From Lachnospiraceae bacterium (lineage in GTDB: Bacteria; Bacillota; Clostridia; Lachnospirales; Lachnospiraceae): a DNA stretch of 64,000 nt. Shown in pieces: positions 61,107 through 64,000 of this stretch. A model generated the notes under the pieces. It did not search any database. It worked only from the letters and a program-made list of their open reading frames with translations, and was not told the origin of the DNA. The translations under genes and the position numbers were made by a program. Each line of letters starts with the position of its first letter. Position 1 is the first letter of the stretch. Where the stretch lies: positions 1-64,000 of the forward strand of contig QXWW01000016.1 in assembly GCA_009911185.1 (NCBI GenBank), given 5' to 3'.

Positions 61107-61520
61107 TCTTTTCCGATACAAAGGGGCGGGTTTCCTATAAGAACTGATTAACTTCAGCTTCCCCTACCCCCTTCATCGAAATCACTGAAAAAGCTCTAAT
61201 CATTTCAATCTATATACCATCTATCGGTTCATTTACTGAATCAGATGCTACCTATCGCCATTTGCACTTGCAGAAAACGAGTTTTTCAGCTGCGGCTTAA
61301 TCATGAGGGAATTACACTCTTTGCTGCGCCGCGCACAGCGCTCTCGCGGCATAATTCCTCTTGTGCACGCGTACAAATCCTTTTTGTTCTATAGAAAAAT
61401 TTTTTACACTTTCACATGACAATGACTTTCCTATGAGAGGATAACGTATACATTTGATTTTTCTTCTATAGGAAAGGAACTTTCATGCTTTAACTTGGCA
61501 AGGTCTTTCCTATAGAGAAA
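61107..61520. other. Long intergenic region with structured repeat-like segments
   Basis: No gene is supported between the convergent neighbours. About 61270-61360 is strongly self-complementary: an AAAACGAGTTTT hairpin near 61275, then a nine-base pairing of GAATTA with TAATTC around a GC-rich hairpin (GCCGCG/CGCGGC near 61326-61350). The style is that of an interspersed intergenic element or a small structured RNA. No open frame or ribosome site goes with it. Confidence 0.4.
61131..61516. repeat. Scattered TTTCCTATAG-type short repeats
   Basis: Variants of the same short motif occur at about 61131-61139, 61388-61395, 61428-61434, 61465-61476 (inverted) and 61505-61516. The last two form a 12-bp perfect inverted repeat with a 28-nt spacer. 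Function unknown. Confidence 0.5.
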
Positions 61521-61569
61521 ACGCTGCGTCATCCACCATAATACCAATGACACAGCGTCTCATTTTTTA
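61521..61569. terminator. Intrinsic terminator, bidirectional
   Basis: A 12-bp stem with one wobble pair (61521-61532 with 61547-61558, 14-nt loop), followed by TTTTTT on the plus strand (61563-61568) and by TTTT on the minus strand. It ends the LRR protein gene and may also stop read-through from the acyl-CoA ligase. Confidence 0.7.
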
Positions 61570-63114
61570 GATTTTCATACTTTTCTTCTTTTTCGTAATT
61601 ACAAGACAAACCCCTGCGAGAAAAATTCCTGCACAAAGGACATATTTGGCATCAAAAGCAATTCCTGTTTTAGGCGTACCGCTCTGCACTCTCGCCGTTC
61701 CCAAATTTCTGGAAACAGAATTTACCGTTCTTACTCCGGTTCCGCCAACGCCAGTTGTAGTGCTCGTTCCGCTGCCTCCGCTGCCTCCGCTGCCTCCGTT
61801 GCCTCCACTGGTCCCGCCGGTTCCATCGTTACCTCCTGATTCGCCGGGACCTGGATTCTCTGGTTCCTGAGAACCTGGATCTGGTTCCGGTTTCTTTTCA
61901 CCGCCAATACTCTCAAAAATATAGCCGTTTTCATTTGCAAAACGCTCTGCTTCAGAACCGGTATAACCATAGATAACATCTGGCGTCCAGGAGGACTGTG
62001 AACCAATAGATGTCACACTTTGCGGAATTGTTACTGTTCCAATTCCACTTCCCGTAAAGGCGTCTGCCTCAATGGTTGTTACAGAATTTGGAATCTCCAG
62101 ATTATATACATAGGGACTCGAACTAAATGCAGAACTGGCTATGGTTGTCATTCCGTCTGGCAGCTTCAGGCTGGATTTGCCCATAGGACTGTATAAAAGC
62201 TGTGACTGACCGCCGTCATATACTGCACCATCATTGGATGAATAACTTCCATTACCGCTTTCTATAATAATTTCTGTCAGATTGCTGCAGCCATCAAAAG
62301 CGCTTAAATCTATAGATGATGTACTTGCAGGAATTGTGACGCTTGAAAGTCCGCTGCAATTGCCAAAAGCCTGCGCCCCAATAGAACCTACAGAACCCGG
62401 AATGCTGACGCTTGAAAGTCCACTGCAGCCATACAGTGTAAGCTCCGGGATATCAGACATCCCGCCGGAAAGACTGACAGAAGACAAGCTGCTGCAGCCT
62501 GCCAATACACCACTTCCCATGGAACTTACTGAAGAGGGAATTGTAATCTCTGATAAACTCACACAGTTGTTGAAAGCCCCGCTTCCAATTTCTGTAACGC
62601 TGCCGGGAATACCAATCGCGCTGAGACTTCCACAGCCGTTAAAAGCCTGTGCCCCGATAGAACCTACCCCGTCTGGAATAGAAACTGCTCCAAGGCTTCC
62701 GCAGCCATCAAACGTCTCCGCCGGAATCGATGACAATCCCCCTGGAAGCTCGACATACCCCAGAGAGCTACAGCCATAGAAAACTCCGCTTCCCAGGCTG
62801 ACTGCTCCGCCAAACACCGCACTGGTTAACCCGGTACAGCCGGAAAAGCTGTAAGAGCCTACACTGGTAATATTTGCTGGTATAGTCACGCTGGAAATAC
62901 TGGCATTGCCTGCAAAAGCATAATCTGCAACTGCGGTTGCCACGGCCGGGAGTACAACATCTCCTCCCGCTCCAGTATAACCCGTGATGGTAGTTCCATC
63001 CATAGTGAACATGCTGATATCTTCTTCTGCCCTCGTGTCCATTGCCGGACACAGTACCAGGGTGAGAGCCAGTATCAGCGCTGCACTCAAACACCTGCCT
63101 AACATTTTTTTCAT
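61567..63114 (-). CDS. BspA-type leucine-rich-repeat surface protein with TPKTG sorting signal
   Basis: A 515-residue cell-wall protein. Residues 1-29 are a signal peptide (ALILALTLVLCPAMDTRA). About residues 45-385 hold LRR_5/BspA repeats of about 23 residues (for example SLSEITIPSSVSSMGSGVL), unusually rich in Gly and Ser. A Pro/Glu then Gly/Ser linker (about 408-455) spans the wall. The end is a sortase signal: TPKTG at 480-484, a hydrophobic helix (491-507) and KKKKSMKI. The class B sortase gene starts the same transcript 27 bases upstream. Likely roles are adhesion or host/mucin contact. Confidence 0.92.
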   Translation of the reverse strand: MKKMLGRCLSAALILALTLVLCPAMDTRAEEDISMFTMDGTTITGYTGAGGDVVLPAVATAVADYAFAGNASISSVTIPANITSVGSYSFSGCTGLTSAVFGGAVSLGSGVFYGCSSLGYVELPGGLSSIPAETFDGCGSLGAVSIPDGVGSIGAQAFNGCGSLSAIGIPGSVTEIGSGAFNNCVSLSEITIPSSVSSMGSGVLAGCSSLSSVSLSGGMSDIPELTLYGCSGLSSVSIPGSVGSIGAQAFGNCSGLSSVTIPASTSSIDLSAFDGCSNLTEIIIESGNGSYSSNDGAVYDGGQSQLLYSPMGKSSLKLPDGMTTIASSAFSSSPYVYNLEIPNSVTTIEADAFTGSGIGTVTIPQSVTSIGSQSSWTPDVIYGYTGSEAERFANENGYIFESIGGEKKPEPDPGSQEPENPGPGESGGNDGTGGTSGGNGGSGGSGGSGTSTTTGVGGTGVRTVNSVSRNLGTARVQSGTPKTGIAFDAKYVLCAGIFLAGVCLVITKKKKSMKI

Positions 63115-63141
63115 CCTCTTGTCCTCCTTGCATTACCTGTC

Positions 63142-64000
63142 TTACTGATTCTCACACTTCTTAGCCACCAAAAATAATCTGCCATCCTTTGTATAATTGT
63201 TACAGGTGGAGAGTGTTAATAACTGATCTCCATACGACAATTCCACTGGCTCACCCAAAATATTTAACGATTCAATATTCTTTACATAACGCTTAAAAGC
63301 TTTTTTATTGCCAGCATCAATAAAGTCATAATACTTGAAACCTTCTGCTTCCTCTCCTTCCACCTTAGATAGGCAAACTGCCACAACCTCGTATTGTGCC
63401 TTTTGGAAAATGGTATCAAAGGTAATTATTTTATGTTCCAGCCAATAGTTCTTATCCAAATACTCCTTAAGACCGCCAAACATCATTCCTGATTTCATAT
63501 TATGCCCATATACAATCATATTGTCATTGGGATTTTGCAAATCATTTCGGGAGTCCAGGAAAATAGAACCATTAATATCATCTGTCCCATTAAAATCATG
63601 ATTGAGATAAAAGTCACTACTCTCAGATACTGCCTGCATGACCGGATAATCAATATCGGTGCCCGCCACAGAAATCCATCCGGCAAAATCGGCGTTCGCC
63701 TCATATAATCTCTCGTATTCCGGTAAAACCTGAGGCCCTTTTGTTTCCGCTTCTGTAAAATCAGCGGCATACACCTCATTGTCCACAGTCTCTGTTTCTG
63801 CCTGTACGGCTTCTTCCGCCTGCGTTTCATCCTTTTGCAGTACATTCATAAGCTTAGCAGACAACCAGTCAGAAGCAGCGGAAATCTCCTGTTCATTTTT
63901 TAAACGTTCCAGTTCTCTGGCTCTTTGCTGGTCACGGTATTCACTTCCCAGAAACACCAGGAAGCATACCACCGCGCCAGCCATACAGACAGCGCCCACA
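63142..64000 (-). CDS. srtB: Class B sortase (5' end outside or at window edge)
   Basis: A transpeptidase that cleaves sorting signals and attaches proteins to peptidoglycan. At least 285 residues are seen: a membrane segment at the N-terminus, a charged stalk, then the sortase domain with DIDYPVMQ, FLDSRNDLQNPNDNMIVYG, the catalytic His in YGHNM, and Cys/Arg in LSTCNNYTKDGR. The pattern with its helical insert is class B. The leftmost readable codon is a GTG at 63999 with nothing visible upstream, so the true start is probably outside the window. Its substrate is presumably the TPKTG protein encoded next. Confidence 0.9.
   Translation of the reverse strand, partial: VGAVCMAGAVVCFLVFLGSEYRDQQRARELERLKNEQEISAASDWLSAKLMNVLQKDETQAEEAVQAETETVDNEVYAADFTEAETKGPQVLPEYERLYEANADFAGWISVAGTDIDYPVMQAVSESSDFYLNHDFNGTDDINGSIFLDSRNDLQNPNDNMIVYGHNMKSGMMFGGLKEYLDKNYWLEHKIITFDTIFQKAQYEVVAVCLSKVEGEEAEGFKYYDFIDAGNKKAFKRYVKNIESLNILGEPVELSYGDQLLTLSTCNNYTKDGRLFLVAKKCENQ

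Noticed and set aside
61210-61230. CCGATAG on the minus strand considered as a sigma-28 site
   Set aside because: The TAAA element is only four bases away, so spacing does not fit.
61131-61516. Short repeats considered as a CRISPR array
   Set aside because: Motifs are short, unevenly spaced, in both orientations, and no cas gene is present.
62282-62779. 165-codon plus-strand frame opposite the LRR gene
   Set aside because: Repeats in its translation merely mirror the leucine-rich repeats on the other strand.

Overview
The window looks like a chromosomal stretch of a motile, Gram-positive anaerobe of the Clostridia, most likely a Lachnospiraceae-type gut bacterium. The evidence is strong AGGAGG-type ribosome sites, sigma-28 (SigD/FliA) promoters, a CsrA-FliW-flagellin module, two flgK copies, a class B sortase with a surface LRR protein, and glycan genes carrying LicD and CgeB/DUF3880 families. 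No rRNA, tRNA, CRISPR array, transposase or phage gene was seen.

Region 1 (1-32060, + strand) is one long run of glycan genes. The first block (58-10021) makes and modifies CDP-sugars: rfbF, rfbG and rfbH, with a split transketolase, a YerE-like thiamine diphosphate enzyme, a sugar C-methyltransferase and an epimerase. This set points to a branched-chain 3,6-dideoxy sugar. The next genes (10014-15611) are a SGNH hydrolase fusion, a NodU/CmcH carbamoyltransferase, two small proteins and a glycosyltransferase. The third block (15611-21639) encodes the GDP-D-glycero-alpha-D-manno-heptose pathway (gmhA, hddA, fused hddC-gmhB), plus a GDP-sugar 4,6-dehydratase and a His-type PLP dehydratase that could turn it into a dideoxy-heptose. 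The rest (21662-32060) holds a radical SAM/SPASM protein, a LicD, glycosyltransferases, a TviB-type dehydrogenase, a LicC-aminotransferase fusion, a WbsX-type protein and an acyltransferase. A small Rossmann-like module recurs in many of these proteins.

Region 2 (32160-40417) has a minus-strand trio (LicD fusion, TagB/TagF-like transferase, LicD) and a divergent plus-strand trio of CgeB-like glycosyltransferases that ends head to head with flagellin. The neighbourhood suggests the glycan is put on the flagellum, although a cell-surface polymer is not excluded.

Region 3 (40542-52066, - strand) is the late flagellar locus: flgM, flgN, flgK, flgK, flgL, fliW, csrA, flaG, fliD, fliS, a FliT/FlgN-like chaperone and flagellin. 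Sigma-28 promoters precede flgM, flaG and flagellin. The flagellin leader contains a hairpin with GGA in its loop plus a GGA in the ribosome site, the layout of a CsrA target; FliW would relieve it.

Region 4 (52249-61106) is metabolic: a taurine/nitrate-type ABC importer with two permeases and two complementary, partly degenerate ATPases, then a divergent aldehyde dehydrogenase, an iron alcohol dehydrogenase, an XRE regulator and an AMP-forming acyl-CoA ligase. The substrate is not evident. Region 5 (61107-64000) is a structured intergenic stretch followed by a BspA-type LRR protein ending in a TPKTG sorting signal and, upstream of it in the same direction, a class B sortase cut by the window edge.
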